Of a stretch of 64,000 bases of DNA, positions 1 through 55,855 are shown one piece after another. Source of the stretch: Muricea muricata. Lineage: Eukaryota > Cnidaria > Anthozoa > Malacalcyonacea > Plexauridae. The notes under the pieces are model-generated. The model made no database searches. It saw only the letters and a program-made list of their open reading frames with translations, and was not told the origin of the DNA. The stretch spans positions 2,753,001-2,817,000 of the forward strand of contig OY979731.1 in assembly GCA_963855995.1 (NCBI GenBank), in the 5' to 3' direction. Made by a program: the position numbers and the translations under genes. Numbering within the stretch: the stretch's first letter is position 1; each line of letters opens with the position of its first letter.

Positions 1-364
1 TTCATGAGCCCACATCATTCAAAATTTCAGCGGTACCACTGAATACTTCCTAAAATCTTCAGTCATGATCAAAGACGCCGCCACCTAACTCGTAAGCAAA
101 TTTGTGCAAAACGTGTTTACACGAGTGGGAACAAAAACATTTGAATTCATCGCATCGAATTCTATGTTAACGTTTACATATTTTAGCACCGCGATACGGG
201 CAACGGTCTGATATGGGAGAGCACATGTTCAGGTAGAAGAAAGTAGTGGAACGCAACGAGCGAGCAAGAATATGTGGTATTTTGTTATAGAAACCGTTCG
301 ACTTTCTAATACAATCAGAACATTAGAAACATGATCTGTTTAGCGTCGTCGCATCCTGCATTTT

Positions 365-776
365 AATAGACCTTTCCGGTAATTACGTCACAGCCAACAC
401 TGTTTTCAACTTAGGACCACCTTAAATGTAGTAGACTTTAAGTTTGTTTCTCACAGGCTATGGTCAGAGGCGCAGAACATCCTTCGTCAACACATGCATA
501 AAAAAGAATTTGGGATTTTGACTATTAAACATGGGAATAAGCTTAAACAGGAAAACGAGGCTGAGGGTCATGGCCCCTCAGCCTCGGTTTCATGTTTAAG
601 CTTATTTTCTCATTTATTGGTCGAAATCCAAAATTCTTTTTAAGCATGTGTTGACGAAGGATGTTCTGCGCCTCTGACCATAGCCTGTGAAAAATAAACT
701 TAAAATCTACTCTATTTAAGGTGGTCCTAAGTTGAAAACAGTGTTAGTTGTGACGTAATTACCGGAAAGGTCTATT
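365..776. mobile_element. 412-bp palindromic MITE
   Basis: Almost the whole element is one inverted repeat: AATAGACCTTTCCGGTAATT at 365 mirrors AATTACCGGAAAGGTCTATT at 757-776, and pairing continues to the centre (GAGGCTGAGGGTCATGGCCCC). Arms differ by a few bases. Lies downstream of CPSF3 exon 26. Confidence 0.9.
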
Positions 777-894
777 GTGCTAATTTCAGGCGCAGAATAG
801 GGAATGAACAGTAGCGCCACTCAGCTGTGCAACATGTTCCTCTGTTTAATTCAATTGGCTGGCCAGAATAATGGCGAAACATCTAGTCATATAT

Positions 895-1115
895 CTAGTT
901 CGATAACTTTCGGCACAGTATAGAGAATGAACAGTAAAACCAACCTATTTTTATGCAATTGACCGACCAGAAAATAATAGCAGAACAGCCAATTCAGCGG
1001 TTGTATTGGCCAGAAAATGCCATTGACTGGCCAAAACCTGCATAATGAACATGCGTAATGCGACATGGGACATAAGTAGTAGCGCCCATATAAAGTGTTC
1101 CCTAATCTGTATTTC
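895..1115. mobile_element. ACAGTATAGAGAATG-type MITE, copy 1
   Basis: CACAGTATAGAGAATGAACA; inside GTATTGGCCAGAAAATGCC and CTGGCCAAAACCTGCATAAT. A further similar start is at 793-880. Relatives at 34143, 43728 and 61466. Confidence 0.65.
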
Positions 1116-2090
1116 AGGCTACAACCGAATGCAGTAGATCGCCACCAACCTATTCTAACCGGCTTTCTTAGTGGTTGGTTATAACAATGAAAAGCAATAA
1201 ACTATAGAAATTTGTTTTTAAAAGAACAAAGCATAAACGATAACTACTTTCACAAAGCCAGCATAATTTTCTTCCTGTGAGCAGCCAAGAAAATGCTCCT
1301 GATGTAAAAATCGAGATCGCGTATTGTTCTAATACAGCCATCATTCGTAGGTATCAACCACTGAAAAGAAGTTTAATTTTCTCTTGAAATTTTACTTCCT
1401 TTGTGTAGTTTCAGTTGGTGAAAGAACTTCGTATTTTTTGTGTGCTTTTCACTGCACTATGGACACTGGCAACACTAGTTCGAACTTAATTACTTGTCAC
1501 TTTTATTAAGCTGTCTGCACACTGGCTCTATGTAAACTTCAAAGGTTGATGTTGGTATATTAAGAGTTTTAAAATATGGTTACTAGGTCTTCAACCTACA
1601 CGTTCCTGCAGCAGCACAAATTTCTCGCGAGCTCGTCTATTTACTCCAGCCCTGCAAAGGCGAATCCAACTGCCTAGTCATTCTTGAGTGGGCATCTATC
1701 CAGGGTTTGTACATGCAAATAAGAGTACAATTCAAGGACGTTTTAAGGACTTTCAAGGCTATATATCAGGAAATTCAAGACTAAAATGAGTTGTTAAATA
1801 ATGCTCTAACTGCAGTTTAAACGAATTCGAAACATAATATTTAAGTCATGAACCACCACAATTTGATTTTAACGGTCAAAAAATGCCCACAAACTGAAGC
1901 TGGACGCATTCAAGGACTTTCAAGCACTTTCTTATATATAAAAGGACTTTCAAGGCCTTGAATTTTTGTTTTCAAATTCAAGGACATTCAAGGACATTCA
2001 AGTTTTGTACGAACCCTGTCTACCTAATGCAGGCTGAAAACTGTTTATGCAATCAGCCCCTGAAAACAGTTTACACAATCACTTCCCTAC

Positions 2091-44943
<42,853 letters not shown>

Positions 44944-44951
<8 letters not shown>

Positions 44952-45020
44952 CTTGTTTTATATATATTTTGAGCAAATTCCAAGTGTTCACGTGGTATGT
45001 ATCCTGATTGTGATTGGCTA
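44944..45020 (-). promoter_or_regulatory. CPSF3 promoter-proximal region with TISU-like start, E-box and CCAAT box
   Basis: The start codon is embedded in CAAGATGGCGGA (44955-44944), 11 of 12 bases of the TISU consensus that overlaps a YY1 site in genes with very short leaders. Upstream on the gene strand are a TATA-like AT run (44956-44966), a CACGTG E-box (44989-44994) and a CCAAT box (45017-45013). The motifs are seen directly; promoter function is inferred. Confidence 0.55.
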
Positions 45021-47511
45021 ATTTCCCAGAATCTTCAAAATAATTGGTTCAAAATGCGAACCGGGGAACTTCCAACTTCATCAATCGATATTCTTCTCCG
45101 AAGGAGGGGGGGGGGGGGGCATGAAATTCGCTTAAAATGCTAATTTAATACGCTGAAAACTGTGAAAAACCTGTCAACTTTGAAGTCAGCAAAAATTTGT
45201 CAAATTTCTATTAGGTTTGTTTTTATAGCAACACCGGATCAACAACAAATTACCCTTAATGAGCGGATCTATTTCGCGCGCCAGCTTATCTGTTATTGAC
45301 AAAAGTAAAAATATTATTTTTTCTTGAAGCTCTAGGAAACGAAACAATTCAGCACTCTATGTAGTAATAAGTTTGCAGTATAAATAATGTAATTTTAGTT
45401 TAGGTTTTCTCCAGTAGTAACACTGCAGGAATAATAAGAGATTATTCTCATTGGGTCTCTAAGGAATAAAAATTTAGAACGAATAGAACTATCCAGACAA
45501 ATGAAGTTAGTTCCTTCTGTAGTAACACTAGATAAATAAGGGACTGGTCATAAAGTATAGGGGGGGGGGGGGGGCTATAAGAATTTAATTATTAAAAGGC
45601 TAATTTTGTGTGACCCACTCCTCATTTTCCAACGAATATACATGCCCCACTCCCTATTAGACACTGGAAATTATAATGATCCCCCCTCCCCCAGTGTTGG
45701 TGTTTACCGAAAGGTGTTTACCAATGATAATCGATTAAACTTTATAAAAATTCACTTCAAATATGTTACTGTATAAAAACAGCAAAGTTCAAAAATCTTT
45801 ATTCACTCGCCGGTGACTATCACTTTAGAGACAGTGAATCTTGACCAATCAGAAAACAGGAAAATCAATAGTCATCTGGAAATTTATACTAAAGTATGAT
45901 AGCCGGAAGCTCGTATCAAAAGTAGTCGTAGTAGTATAACTTCATTCACACACGCTGACCTCGTCAACTGCAGCTGATTTCCTAGAGGAGCGTGATCCAA
46001 AAATAAGTTTACATGATATGCAAGTATTAGAAGCTATTTACAAAAAAGCGCTCCGAAGTGAATGCTTTCATAAAAGGAGACCTATTTGATCTTGTTTGGC
46101 GAGCTTTAGAGCTATTTCAACGCATTTTTTAATTTCCATTTTGTGATTTTTTGTATGGTCTGCCTATCGAGATATCTGTCTTGGCTGTTTATTTATGTAG
46201 AGAACCTTTGTAGACACCCGTAATCAGCCCGTGAACCGTGACAACCCCCCCCTGTACAACCCTCGTAGAACTTCCTATTATAAGTTAGCTTAGTTAAGGT
46301 ATAGAAAGTTAGCTTAGGTAAGGTTTTCTGCTGTAACACTAGGTCAATATGGGATTACAATTACCGGGCTTGAACTCAAACTAGGCCCACTTCAAGAATA
46401 GCTAAAACAGTTTGGCTTCCAATCATGTAGCAGGTGAAATAACACGCCGCATTGGTGCAAACCTCTTTAAGAGGCCGACCTAATTCGAACCAGAAATGTT
46501 ATGTTTCGAATAACATAATATCGCTGTACATTAATATTCACACAAAAAATCATTATTTTTTCATCCTTACGTTAGAACTTAACCGTCATTTAAATTGCCA
46601 TATTCATTGCAGGTGCTTCTAAAATGTCTTTTACCTTAAACGAAGTTCAAAGGATAGTCGAAAATTAGTCACACAATTTTACGGAAAAAAATACTTAAGA
46701 CGTTCTTTCCATACAGTATAACCACATCCAGGCTCAATCATGTAGACATCCAATTTAAACCCTAAAAGTGCCATACAATTTTCTGTTTAGGTTTGTTCCT
46801 ATAGCAATGGTGGATCAACAAGAGTTAACTTTAAGTGAAGAACAATTTGTGGTCAATAGAACTATCCACTATATACCTAGCTACGATAGGCTTCTTCCTG
46901 TAGAAACACTGGATCAATAAGAAGTGATCCTTACAGGACTTCTAAAAAAAACAGTTTAGAACTGATAGAGCTATCCAGTATAAATAAAGTTAGTTTAGTT
47001 TACGTTTCCTCCTGTAGAAACTTTGGATCAATAAGAGGTAATCCTTACAGCTGGACCTCGAAAGAACAGTTTAGAACCGATAAAGCTTTCCAGTACAAAT
47101 AAAGTTAGTTTAGTTTAGGTTTCCTCCTGTAATAGCACTGGATCAATAAGAGATGATCCTTACTGGACCTCTATAGGAAGAACAGTTTAGAATTGATAGA
47201 GCTATCCAGCATAAATAAAGTTGGTTTAGTTTGGGTTTCCTCCTGTAGTAACACTGGATCATAAAAGGATGCTCCTTACTGGGTCCCTAGGAAGAACAGT
47301 TTAGAACTGATTGCTAGAGCTATCCAGTATAAATAAAGTTAGTTTAGTTTAGGCTTCCTTCCTGTAGTAACACTGGATCAATATGAGATGATCCTTACTG
47401 AATCTCTAAGAAGAACGGTGAGAACTGATTAAGCTTTTCTACAGTATAAATAAAGTTAATTAAGTTAGTTTTGTTTGGGTTTCCTCCTGGAGTAACACTA
47501 GATCGACAAAT

Positions 47512-48165
47512 AGAGAATACTACATTAATGCGCGGAAATATACCAGGTCTATTTCGAGTGTTGAACATGATATCTCACGAGTGAGCGCTGATTATATTGT
47601 ATGAACTACATTCATTTCTAGCGATGTAAAATATCCGATATAAGCTATATGATTGATGTCTGTTTGAAAAGCGATAATTTTCACATGTGAAAATATCATT
47701 AATAATGTCGAGAGTAATGCCAGATTATCAGTTTATCAGTGCCAGAAATTCCTACGAAGCGCCCTATACTTTATATAATAAAAGTTGATCCTTATACAGT
47801 CGACTTCTAGATATATATATATAGTATAAGTAACTTAGTTCATATATAAGTACAGGTGTTTTCACTCACTAAAGCCACTCAAAACCTGTCAACATTAGAA
47901 GCGTGAGGAAATAATAGTACAGTAGAAATTGCAAAGTTCTAACTTGGAAAATACAAGAATTTGATCATGCTAGTAGTTTAAAATACTTTGATAAAACATA
48001 TACTGTGCAAAAGAATCGATACCAAGCGAGTTGAGCTAGTTCATAAAAAAATTGAAATGCTCATAAATATATAATTGTTAGCGTGTACACCGAAATATGT
48101 TGTTAATAGTTAGCACTTAGGTATGTCAACAGTTTCCAAGTTAGCTTTAATTATTTGGGGATGCC
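47512..48165 (+). repeat. Duplicated block, copy 1
   Basis: From TAGAGAATACTACATTAATG through GCGCGGAAATATACCAGG to TTTTCGCTGGC. Aligns over its length with 49800-50480; its first ~350 bp also resemble 8200-8560 in CPSF3 intron 24. Confidence 0.8.
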
Positions 48166-48429
48166 GAATTTTCGCTGGCTTCAAACTTGAAATGATTTTA
48201 AGCGGATTTGATGTAACACGCCGCAACAGTGCAAACCTTTTTAAGAGGCCGACCTAATTCGAACCTGAAATGTCATGTTTCGAATAACATATATTAAAAT
48301 ATTGCGGTACATTTCTTAGTTACACAAAAACATTATTTATTCATGCTTACGGAAGAACTTAACCGTCATTTAAATTGTGATATTCTAGAATATGTGCAAC
48401 CTTCAAACGTTCGAGGGAAAGTCGAAAAT

Positions 48430-48598
48430 TACCATTAGCGTGGCCAGCCCGGCGATTTAGTCCCGTTATAGAAAGATTTTTACATTCATTGACTGCGAAA
48501 AAAATGAATTTCTAAAGAAATGAATGATGATAATGACTTGAAAATAACTTGAAATTTGCATAGCGGGACTAAAATGTCGGGCTGGTTACATCACTGAA
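48430..48598. mobile_element. GCCAGCCCGACA-type MITE, copy 2
   Basis: CATTAGCGTGGCCAGCCCGG / GTCGGGCTGGTTACATCACTG ends with TTTAGTCCCG / CGGGACTAAA inside. Inserted in only one of the duplicated blocks, so it is younger than that duplication. Confidence 0.75.
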
Positions 48599-49799
48599 AA
48601 TTAATTATAGTCCAGTATAAATAAAGTTAGTTTAGTTTAGGTTTCCTCCTGTAGTAACACTGGATCAATAAGAGATGATCCTTACTGGACCTCTAGGAAG
48701 AACAGTTTAGAACTGATAGAGCTATCCAGTATAAATGAATAATGTTTAAGTATAGGTTTTCCCCTGTAGTAACACTGGTAAATATGCGATAACCCTTACT
48801 GGACCTTCACTCGAATTAGACATCAAGAATGGCTAAAATAATTTGGCTTCTTCTCGTGCAGTAGATGAAAAAACACCTTAGTGTAGTGTAAACCTAGAGA
48901 GGTCGACATGATCCGAGAAAGAAATGTCACGTTTCGAACAATATTATAATTTGGCGGTACGTTTAATATTTACAAAAGAACCATTATTTATTCATTTTTA
49001 CAGAAGAACTTAGACACAATTTAAATTGTCATATTCATTGCAGGTGCTTCTAGAATCGGTCTTTTGCCTTAAATGAAGTTCGAGGAATAGTCGAAAATTA
49101 GTCAAACATTTTTATGGAAAAAAATGCTTCAAACTTTCTTTCCATATAGTATAACCATATGCAAGCTCAATTATGTAGACACGTAATTTAAACCCAAAAA
49201 GTCCCATCCAATTTTTTATTTAGATTTGTTCTCATAGCAACGCTAGATCAACAAGAGATAACTTTAAGTGAAGAACAATTTGTGGTTAATAGAACTATCC
49301 AATATATGGTTAGTATACGATAGCTTTCCTCCTTTAGAAACACTGGATCAATAAGACATGATCCTTACAGGACTTCTAGGAAGAACAGTTCAGAACTGAT
49401 AGAGCTATCGAGTATAAATAAAGTTAGTCTAGTATAGGTTTCCTCCTGTAGAAACACTGGCTCAATAAAAGATAATCCTTACTGGACCTCTAGGAAGAAC
49501 ATTTTAAAACCGATCAAGCTTTCCAGTGCAAGTAAAGTCAGTTTAGTTTCGGGTTTTTTCTGTAGTAACACTGGACCAATAAGAGATTATCCTTACTGGA
49601 CCTCTAGGAAGAACAGTTTAGAACTGATAGAGCTATCCAGTATAAATAAAGTTAGTTTAGTTTGGATCAATAAGAGATGATCCTTACTGGATCCCTAAGA
49701 AGAAAAGTTTAGAACTGATTAAGCTTTCTATGGTATAAATAAAGTTAATTAAGTTAGTTTCGTTCGGGTTTCCTCCTGGAGTAACACTGGATCAATAAA

Positions 49800-50480
49800 T
49801 AGAGAATACTACATTAATGCGCGGAAATATACCAGGTTTATTTCGAATATTGAACATGTCTCACGAGTGAGCGCTGATTATTGTATAAACTACATTCTGT
49901 TCTAGCGATGTAAAATATCCGATATAAGCTATGATAGATGATTGTTTGAAAAGCGATAATTTTTACATGTGAAAATATCATAAATAGTCTCGAGAAAAAT
50001 GTCAGATTATCAGTTTATCAGTGCCAGAAATTCCTATAAAGCGCCATATACTTTATATAATAAAAGTTGATCCTTCTAGTCGACTTCTGTATATATAGTA
50101 TGTTAAGTAACTTAGTTCATATATCAGTACAGGTGTTTTCACTTACTAAAGCCACTCAAAACCTGTCAACATTTATTTTAGAAGCCAGTGAAAATAGTAG
50201 TAAAGTAGAAATTGCAAAGTTCTAACTTGGAAAATACAAGAATGTGATCATGCTATAGTAGTTTAAAATACTTTGATAAAACATATACTGTGCAAAAGAA
50301 TCGATACTAAGCGAGTTGAGCTGGTTCATAAAAAAAATTGAAATGCTCATAAATATATAATTGTTAGCGTGTACATCGAAATATGTTGTTCATAGTTAGC
50401 ACTTATAGGTATGTCAACAGTTTCCCATTTAGCTAGCTTTAAGTATTTGGGGACGCCGAATTTTCGCTGGCGTCAAACTT
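49800..50480 (+). repeat. Duplicated block, copy 2
   Basis: Second copy of the block at 47512-48165, with small insertions and deletions. Ends next to a MITE at 50495. Confidence 0.8.
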
Positions 50481-50494
50481 GAAATGTTTTTAAC

Positions 50495-50690
50495 ACTCGA
50501 TCCGAGCGTTGTATCGCAATAAAATTATTGTATCCAATAAATTATTGGGATTATCACGGTTAGGGTTAGGGTTGGGGTTTGGGCCAGGGTTCATTTTATA
50601 TGCATGAAATGACAATTCCAATAAGTTATATTGAAATTGTTAAACGTTGTCGCCAGTAATCTTATTGGGATACAACGTGCGGCTCGGCTG
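50495..50690. mobile_element. ATCCGAACGTTG-type MITE, copy 3
   Basis: CGATCCGAGCGTTGTATCGC at the left, ACAACGTGCGGCTCGG at the right, GTTAGGGTTAGGGTTGGGGT inside. Same orientation as the 3.2-kb copy. Confidence 0.8.
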
Positions 50691-50696
50691 TTATTA

Positions 50697-50978
50697 AACG
50701 GTTTGATAAGTGGAAGCACATGGGCTGATATGAATTGTCCAATCATAATGCGTTATTTTCCAAGGAACGCCTATATCTGCAAGAGTATATACGATCGAAT
50801 GTTATACGCGCAAAACTTTTCAGAAGAAGCTGCCGAGAAAGTTGAAATCGTTCAACTAGTGGATCATGAGGCTGCTTCGTGTAATGATCTTTACCTTTTA
50901 TGTTTCCATGGGTCTACATATGCTGGACACGTTTGTGGCTGGAGACCATACCATCATGATATCTTCCCGTGGACCTGA
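50697..50978 (+). CDS. Unrecognised open reading frame, possible exon
   Basis: A frame just past the 50.5-kb MITE reads ISGSTWADMNCPIIMRYF, then FSEEAAEKVEIVQLVDHEAA and LLCFHGSTYAGHVCGW before a TGA. Codon choice and mixed composition look more like protein than its surroundings. The only early ATG is about 30 bases into this stretch, and no splice partner or family is recognised. Confidence 0.25.
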   Translation, partial: NGLISGSTWADMNCPIIMRYFPRNAYICKSIYDRMLYAQNFSEEAAEKVEIVQLVDHEAASCNDLYLLCFHGSTYAGHVCGWRPYHHDIFPWT

Positions 50979-53900
50979 AATGTTTCCTATCCTGCGGAGT
51001 CGTAAGTGCTTACCGTACATTTCATTCTAAACGTGACTGTGAGCTTTTTGAATTGATAATTCCACACGTTTAATGATCTAACGCTAGCGTAAGATATAGC
51101 TGTTAAAAATTCACGATGATTAAGGTTACAGAATTTGTGGAATTTTACAGAATTTATTACAAGTTACAAAATTTTAAAATTTCTAAGGATTTTTTTCTCA
51201 CATATTATATCATTGCTTAGAAATAGATCTGTCATCAGGCAAAATTTCTAATGAAAATCTTTGAAATTAAGGCAGTTATCAAGTACAATGTTTCCTGAAA
51301 GCTATAGAATTAAGTTAATTTGATAACGCAGCAATTTCGAGTCGATAACATGCACTAAAATGCCGAGCGTACGTTTAAGCCGATTGTTCTTAAATTTACA
51401 TTCATTGTAGGTGTATGTCATGAGTATAAAATAACAAAAATATGTTTGCGTTAACTATCAAAAAGGGTAAAAATGATAGTTTTAGACGTTTTTGGTGAAA
51501 CCGCCGATCACGAAAGAAGATCATATCGCGCAAAGACGCCACAAACGTAAACGTGTAGCAATATACTGGAAAATGATTTTTCCGTCATACATTTTATAAG
51601 ATAGTTTTGTTCGTCACTTAGCTCGCAAAATTCAACGAAAACGGATAAAAAATGGCGAGTAATGGCAGATACACCTCCTGTAACCTAAAGTCTTCGTGAT
51701 CATGCTCATTATGCATCATGAGATTGTTTTTGAGGCTCTGGAGCCTTTCTGGGATTGGTCGCGCTAACACGAACGCTGAGACCGTTCGCCAGTAAAGCTA
51801 CATGCTGCCTCGATAAAATTTTGGGAATCTAGGTCTCTCTGAAATGGCCACATTTAGAAGGCAAAATTTAACGGTTATCAGGAAAAAAGAAGATATCATC
51901 CTCGTTCAGAGATATAAAAAATTAGATTCATTTATAATCACACACTGCACAGAACAAGGAAAAATTTGTTCTCTCGAGTGGATTTTCAACTCGCATATTC
52001 GAGTTTCTATACCGCAACCTTAAAGTAAAATGTTTTCGCGACAACTTATAGTCTTTGACGATGAACAATGTTTCAATTGTATTTTATAACAAATGAATTC
52101 TCAGAGATATGCATGGAAAACTAGATTCATCATTCTTATTAATCTGACACTAAAAGTATAGGTTCTTTCACTACCTGAAACGATAAAGTAAAATGTGGTC
52201 TGGCACGTATATCAATGTGACAATCTCGCTTTGACACGCCCCAACGAAGAGTCTTACTTTATAGGCAACCGAGCGCGATAGTATTCAACCCCGCAAAAAA
52301 TTCACATGTACTTTCACATGTGAAATTTGATGCGGAATTGGAACATTTCACCTTTCAAAATGATTACTTCATATGTGAAATTTTAAACTTAGAAATTTGT
52401 TGTAAACAAATAAATGTGCATGAAAAAGTTAATTTCAGTAGATTTCATATATATGTGGGATTGCATGAACAATTTGAAAAGTCAATGTCACATGTAAAAT
52501 TAAATGACAAATACGTTTTTCTCGTATTTCCATCTAATTGCATGTAAGAAGGCAGAGAGTTTAGCTCCTGTCTAGACGTTTTAAAATCATACGCATTGCT
52601 TCAAGACAATGAAGGATAAGCTGCTGTCAATATTTAAAAGCACTTTATGAAGCAAATACTCCATTGTAAACTGCTTATTAGGTCTGTTTTATACGCCGCC
52701 TTCAGTAGCGTCACAATGGAAAATCGAGGTTAGCCATCGATCTCATTATCTATTGTTTGTATTGCATTCGATGCGACTGAAATGCGAAGTATATAAAACA
52801 GGCCGAGAAGATAAAAACTCTGGCATGCATGTATGTTTGAATGAGAAATTGCTGACAAATATAGATAACGCATTATATGCTTAGGTATCAAGTACATGAT
52901 GGCTTCATTACAAATGCATGGACAGAAATTCATTAAAATTTTAGCAAAATTTAATTAGAAGCTCGGAGGTTCTTAATTCAATTTTCAAGCATCCTTGACT
53001 ACAAAGCTTGCAAGAAAATTAAGAAAGTCTTTCACAGTAGCCACGCGCGTGTACTGGATAATTGGACACCCACCCCCTCCCTCACAACTTGTTTAGGCCT
53101 GTCTGCTCCCCTGCAGTACGGTGTCCCAGCTAAATCCAACTTCATTAAAATCCAACAACAATCATATCGAACAGGTGCACCATTACCAACGGCAAACTAA
53201 ACACAAACAATGTAGGCATAAAGAAAAAGCTAAAGTATACGTGAAACTTTCTGGAAAATTAAGTATTTGACTTGCTGAGTTAATGCCAATGATTATCATT
53301 TTCTTCCCTTAGGATTTGAGCATTTTTGACGCATGAATAAAAACCTATATCTAAACGAAAGCAGCGGATATTTACAGAGAGGTTAGGCAACATTGCAAGC
53401 TTCTTGTTTCTTCTGAATTTTTTCAATTGTATTTCAAACAAAAGTGATTTTGTATTCTAATTTTTCAGAGCAAACTTATTTCTGGGATGACTGTTTATAA
53501 CTGACATTTACTAGCCCATTATTTGTTAAACTAACTTAGTATTCAGAAAATAGGCCAAATTACGCACAACATATAATTATGCCTAATTATGAAAAAGTTG
53601 GAACTTTGTAACATTTAAAACCAAGGAATATATATATTGCTGAACATTTATATGATTCCTAAGGCTATGCTGACAATAGCGAAAGTGAAAAGCACGATTT
53701 CCCGACTGGAAATTTTAATTTTTCGGGGGACACTATATCTTAATCTATATATTCCAAAATGTTAATTTTATGTCCATCTGAGAGAGCAATTTTGCATTTA
53801 AGTTTTGTGTACGTACGCCCCATCATATGTCAAAGACGTTAAGTTATGGCTCTACAAAGCTCAAACACCCTTAACTACAAAGCTTGCGAGAAAATTATTG

Positions 53901-54510
53901 AAATTGGAGCAAAACTCAATAATACCACAACTAATTCATTTTAAAGTTTCTTCTCGCTATTTTTTTTGTCCCAAATAGGTGTATACTTTTGAGTATTGTA
54001 TAAAATACCCAGGCGTGACTATAGAGTGTTACTTGGGAGGGGAGGGTGTTTATTCGTATATTATTCACGTGCTGTCGACTTCGACTTTTGTTCGCAAAAA
54101 GCTATAAAAACCACGATGAATGCTTGCGTTCATTTTGAGTTCTAAAAATATTGTCACTGATGATGTTAAAAAAGTTTTACCAAGAAAATACAATTTATTC
54201 ATAGACAATAGCTTCCTCCGCACAATAATATTGATGTAAAATTAAGGAACAAGCTCAAGTTTTAAGTGTCTTTAAAACGTAACGCAGGTTATAAAAAATT
54301 ATCAGTTCTAACGCCCTATAAAAACGTAGCAATGTTAGCACATTTATTAACATATATGATTAATATATATACAGCTTATTAACATACATATACAGCTTAT
54401 CAACATATATATAATTAATTGTCATCTTTGTAAGCATATACCAGCACACACTATACAACCTAATTCAGCTATTTGACTGCAATGTTTTGTATAACAAATC
54501 GTCAATCTAT
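50979..54510. other. Intergenic AT-rich stretch without a visible gene
   Basis: Between the 50.7-kb frame and the TTAA element at 54511 I see only AT-rich sequence, the short palindrome at 52686-52806, and two similar phrases (CTTGACTACAAAGCTTGCAA at 52992, CTTAACTACAAAGCTTGCGA at 53870). No exon with convincing splice sites was found, but a small exon could be missed. Confidence 0.5.
52686..52806. mobile_element. Short palindrome with CTGTTTTATACGC / GTATATAAAACAGGC ends
   Basis: GTCTGTTTTATACGCCGCCT mirrors AAGTATATAAAACAGGCC. It shares the inner CGATGCAATTCAAACAATAG type words with 56925-57042. A related pair of arms is at 6270-6435. Confidence 0.6.
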
Positions 54511-55293
54511 TTAAGGGGGTCCACTACTGAATAATTTCCAAATTTATCAATTTTTAAAATTTGCAGAAGATATTGTTCATGACGTTCTCTAAGCATTTCC
54601 AGAATTTGAAACACAAAAATTATTTATCAACAGAGAAATTGAGCAAAATGTATATCTTGTTAGGGTAAAACCATGATTTTACCCTTAACAAAAGGGAGTC
54701 TTTCATTGGCTTTGTTGCGCGCTTTATTGTTCTGCTCCATTGTTTAGCTTAAGCTATTAATATATGCAAAAGAAACATTAAGCTATTTTCTCCGGCTGCT
54801 GAAAAGGCCAATTTTCCACATTTCAAACACAATAACTCGGTTGATACTCAATATTTAAATGTGAAACTTTCTGATCATGTAGTAACATCCCTTCGCGAGG
54901 AGATAAACCTAAAATAAGCGATCTTTTCTATAATTTAGCAAAGGTACTGCAATGTTGAATGCACAGTTTTAACATTCAAGAATATAATTGTTGATTTCAG
55001 AGGTGCTTTTTGCATTGTTATGAAATAATTTAGGTTCACTTCCTAGACATTGTCTTTGGTAATAAACAAAAAGTTGTTTCAAGTTTTTATCATTTATATT
55101 TCTTTCAAAATCAAGCACACAAGATTGCTTAAATTTAAGCCGAGAAGACACTCTATTTTGGTAACTATGGCAACAATAACACTTAACAACATATTTTTCA
55201 AGACAGAAAAGCAAGCGTAACGACATAGTTAAACTATAGTCTGATAGCATTAGAAACGAAAAATAATTATTTTTTAGTAGTGGACCCCCTTAA
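54511..55293. mobile_element. TTAA-flanked element with GGGGGTCCACTACT ends (783 bp)
   Basis: TTAA then GGGGGTCCACTACT at the left, AGTAGTGGACCCCC then TTAA at the right: perfect 14-bp inverted ends and a TTAA duplication, as in piggyBac-type transposons. The inside is AT-rich and has no credible reading frame. Confidence 0.85.
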
Positions 55294-55855
55294 TGTCTAT
55301 GAACTTTTGGCGGCAAAAAAGTTAAAAATCAATGGTGAATGTTCCTTTCTTTTTGAGTGTAGAGAAATTTTTTACGAAAACATTCAATAGCGTGTAATCC
55401 CAAGAAAATGTTTAAAAGTTGATAGTTGCAAAGACATTACCGTTCTTGTTTAAAATGTGCAAAAAAAGTTACAGACGTCCAAAGTAATAAAACATAATAT
55501 CCGTATCACGGGATTTAGGACTTTAGCCTGGGTTTGCACATTTGATTGTCTATGTATGATCATGTAACAACCGGAATTCATGCTATTTTTCATTGGTCGA
55601 GAACCACGATATTAGAGAACAAACGCACGGCTGACGCAATTTTAACGATAAGCCAATCACAGCCGTTTGAGAATTATCAGCAGCCAATGGCGTGATTTGT
55701 CTTGTATAGATCAAGATAACGTCAAATGGCGTGCAAAAAGTCTGCGTCCACTACAAAGCTATTCTGGCAAACATTTTTCACTTTTTTATTATATAAAACA
55801 AATACATAACATTTTGCCGTTGTCTGTTCAGTTACATAACGGTAGACGTTATAAT

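Larger units (their letters stand above)
45225..50490 (+). repeat. Gene-free block of diverged 112-bp satellite in larger duplications
   Basis: Tracts of the same 112-bp unit as CPSF3 intron 21 occur at about 45230-45545, 46790-47500, 48605-48800 and 49210-49795, more diverged than in the intron. Between them, blocks recur: a block with AACACGCCGC and GAGGCCGACCTAATTCGAAC at 46440, 48210 and (degraded) 48870, and a block starting TAGAGAATACTACATTAATG at 47512 and 49800 that runs about 650 bp. The layout implies repeated ~1.7-kb segmental duplications. No gene is visible. Confidence 0.85.

Noticed and set aside
1..2090. Last exon of CPSF3
   Set aside because: I searched for a phase-0 acceptor followed by a TVEC-like sequence and the helical C-terminus and found none; it probably lies outside the window.
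54969..55250. 93-codon minus-strand frame
   Set aside because: It lies wholly inside the TTAA-flanked element and resembles no transposase.
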